Positions 62,238 through 64,000 of a stretch of DNA of 64,000 nt are shown piece by piece. Under the pieces are notes generated by a model, which worked only from the letters and a program-made list of their open reading frames with translations, made no database searches and was not told the DNA's origin. The stretch is from Ilyomonas sp965277535 (GTDB lineage Bacteria > Bacteroidota > Bacteroidia > Chitinophagales > Chitinophagaceae). The stretch covers positions 1,550,001 through 1,614,000 of the forward strand of contig OZ255825.1 of NCBI GenBank assembly GCA_965277535.1, given 5' to 3'. Within the stretch, counting starts at the first letter, position 1; every line of letters begins with the position of its first letter. Both the position numbers and the translations under genes were made by a program.

Positions 62238-64000
62238 TTAATCCGGCTCGTAGCCCAGCATAAATGTAAAGCGGCCCATATCTTTCAGCGTTGCGCCGGG
62301 ATAATAACGGTCGAGACCAACACCATAATCAAAGCCCAGCAATCCAAACATCGGCAAATAAAAACGCAAGCCCACGCCCACCGATCGTCTTAACTGGAAA
62401 GGATTATAGGTCTTCATATTGTACCATCCGTTGGCAGCTTCAAAAAAGGTTTCGGCAAAAATGGTACTGCTTTGTGCAAGTGTTAGCGGATAGCGCAGTT
62501 CCAATGTATATTTATTGAAGATGGTAAAATACTGCGGAGCCGATTGCTGATCGGGATTCACTTTCGGGTCGGAGCTGCTGTACACCGGATAGCCGCGTTG
62601 CGAAATAATATCATAGCCCAACAACGCATAGCTATTGCTTAAACCAGCATCACCCACCTGGAACCGCTCGAACGGTGAAACATTCAACTGAGGATTGTAT
62701 CTTCCTATTAATCCGTATTTTACTGATGCTTTTAAAACAAACGACTTTTTATCAGCGCCGAGCGGTTTGCCCAACGGAACATACCATTCATCGGTAAAGC
62801 GCCACTTATAATACTCAATAAGCTTGTAAGGATTTTGGTCATTCACAATGCTTGGATTGATGTACGACCAGGGTGGCGTTACCTGCAGGCTCAACAAAAA
62901 GTTAGAACCGCCAGTTGGGAAAATAGGCGTATTGGTTGACGTGCGTTGCAAAGAAAAGCGCAGGTTCAGGTTGTTGGAAAAACCGTTACGCAACAATTCA
63001 CCATCTTTCAAAGTAAGGTTTCTATCCAGCGCATAATTGTGAAGATCGTATCGTGCATAGTTAAGCGTTGTAGTGAAAGTAAAATAATCATCGGGCCACT
63101 TTAACTGCTTGCCAATGCCAATGGATGCGCCGGTGGTGCGGAAGTAAGATGTATCGGAGTTTCTTTCGTACCTGCCGGTTAAATAATTATAACCGTTCGA
63201 GTATTTGGTATCGTAAAAAGCAACTGTAAGCGAGTTTCTTTTTTTACCACCCAGCCAGGGCTCGGTAAACGAAACATTGTAGCTGCGGTAGGCCTTGCCA
63301 TTGCTTTGGAAACGCACACTTAATTTTTGGCCGTCGCCAACAGGCAAAGGATCCCAGGCTTCTTTATGAAAAATATTTCTTACCGAAAAGTTGTTGAACG
63401 AAACGCCCAGCGTTCCTGTTAAGCCAATGCCACCGCCAAAGCCGGCACTCAACTCCAGCTGGTCGCTCGATTTTTCTTCTACTTCCCAGGTTACATCCAC
63501 TGTTCCATCTTCAGGGTTGGGAACAATATTGGGGTTTATTTTTTCCTGGTTAAAAAAGCCCAGTGCCGCTATTTCGCGGGTAGAACGGATGACATCCTGA
63601 CGGCTGAATTTTTCGCCCGGCAAGGTTCTCAGTTCCCGCCGAATCACATACTCTTTTGTTTTTTCATTACCTGTAATGCGAACCACTTTCCAGGTTGCCT
63701 GCGAGCCTTCTCTTAGTTTGATGTTAAAATCAATGGTATCGTTGTACACAGCGGTTTCGGTTACTTCGGTTTGAAAGAAAAGATAACCATCATCCATGTA
63801 CAAACCACTGATATCACCGCCTTCGGGCGATACGTTTTTACCCAATTTTTTATTCAATAAATCGAGGTTATAAATATCACCTTTTTTAATTGCCATTATC
63901 GCTGTAAGCAACGAATCAGGATACTTGGTGTTGCCGCTCCATGTAATGTTTCCAAAATAATATTTATGCCCTTCTGATACTTTGAAACCAATGTCCATGT
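62238..64000 (-). CDS. bamA: Outer-membrane protein assembly factor BamA (Omp85), C-terminal part
   Basis: About 587 residues open to the window edge, so the N-terminal POTRA region lies outside. Two POTRA-like units (GNITWSGNTKYPDSLL, WKVVRITGNEKTKEYVIRRELRTLPGEKFSRQDVIRS in parts) precede the 16-stranded barrel with VSFTEPWLGGKKRNSLTVAFYD and the C-terminal strand MLGYEPD. BamA inserts beta-barrel proteins into the outer membrane. Followed by two ompH genes, the usual Bacteroidota arrangement. The Met at the edge is internal, not a start. Confidence 0.95.
   Translation of the reverse strand, partial: MDIGFKVSEGHKYYFGNITWSGNTKYPDSLLTAIMAIKKGDIYNLDLLNKKLGKNVSPEGGDISGLYMDDGYLFFQTEVTETAVYNDTIDFNIKLREGSQATWKVVRITGNEKTKEYVIRRELRTLPGEKFSRQDVIRSTREIAALGFFNQEKINPNIVPNPEDGTVDVTWEVEEKSSDQLELSAGFGGGIGLTGTLGVSFNNFSVRNIFHKEAWDPLPVGDGQKLSVRFQSNGKAYRSYNVSFTEPWLGGKKRNSLTVAFYDTKYSNGYNYLTGRYERNSDTSYFRTTGASIGIGKQLKWPDDYFTFTTTLNYARYDLHNYALDRNLTLKDGELLRNGFSNNLNLRFSLQRTSTNTPIFPTGGSNFLLSLQVTPPWSYINPSIVNDQNPYKLIEYYKWRFTDEWYVPLGKPLGADKKSFVLKASVKYGLIGRYNPQLNVSPFERFQVGDAGLSNSYALLGYDIISQRGYPVYSSSDPKVNPDQQSAPQYFTIFNKYTLELRYPLTLAQSSTIFAETFFEAANGWYNMKTYNPFQLRRSVGVGLRFYLPMFGLLGFDYGVGLDRYYPGATLKDMGRFTFMLGYEPD

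Noticed and set aside
1..64000. tRNA, rRNA, tmRNA, transposase or integrase genes
   Set aside because: I looked for cloverleaf and anticodon-stem patterns and for mobile-element proteins and saw none I could support; a tRNA scan could still reveal one.

Overview
The window looks like chromosomal DNA of a member of the Bacteroidota, most likely the Chitinophagaceae or a close relative (family level is inference). Supporting signs are -7 boxes of the TAnnTTTG type, few Shine-Dalgarno sites, LruC and head-GIN domain proteins, type III glutamine synthetase, tandem OmpH genes next to BamA, and an arginine cluster built around an ArgF'-type carbamoyltransferase. No rRNA, tRNA, CRISPR array, prophage or transposase gene was seen.

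Layout. 0-10 kb: start of a CrtI-like carotenoid desaturase, a membrane hydroxylase, threonine aldolase, lipoprotein MsrB, a large LruC lipoprotein, OsmC, Ogt, ornithine aminotransferase, UvsE and a VOC protein, with a strong flavour of oxidative and DNA-damage protection. 10-19.5 kb: rpsL-rpsG, ilvE, a conserved-looking unknown, rdgB, phosphosulfolactate synthase, aroE, glnN and a multipass membrane protein. 19.8-26.8 kb: a tripartite RND efflux operon with a small upstream membrane protein and a DUF202 protein. 26.9-35.7 kb: a candidate structured RNA, a GIN-domain protein, htpG, an OmpA-family protein, a polyprenyl diphosphate synthase-recJ pair, and a decayed DUF433/DUF5615 toxin-antitoxin pair. 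35.8-41.6 kb: UDP-xylose-forming genes (ugd, UXS) and sulfate activation (cysC-cysD-cysN). 42-48 kb: ABC-2 permease, secreted esterase, GNAT, and a large lipoprotein with HEAT-like repeats and a cytochrome c motif. 48.4-58.5 kb: a long arginine cluster (GNAT, argG, phosphotransferase, argC, argD, argF', argB, argE, four-helix-bundle gene, argH). 58.8-64 kb: prmA, plsY, two ompH genes and the C-terminal part of bamA.

The most unusual signal is not a gene. A short word, GCAAAAACAAA or GCAAAACCAAA, occurs about 34 times on the two strands by my hand count, mostly between genes, beside stop codons, at terminators or in signal-peptide codons. Around it lie several other repeat families: two long palindromic elements near 19.6 and 48.3 kb, a roughly 260-bp inverted-repeat element at 8.45 kb with a related copy at 60.6-60.8 kb, and many low-complexity word repeats. 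Several of these repeats run in frame into coding sequences, above all in the arginine cluster, where argG, argC, argF' and argH each carry a short repeat-like peptide. The carbamoyltransferase has Val90 at the position that separates acetyl- from succinyl-ornithine specificity, so this arginine pathway may run on N-succinyl intermediates.
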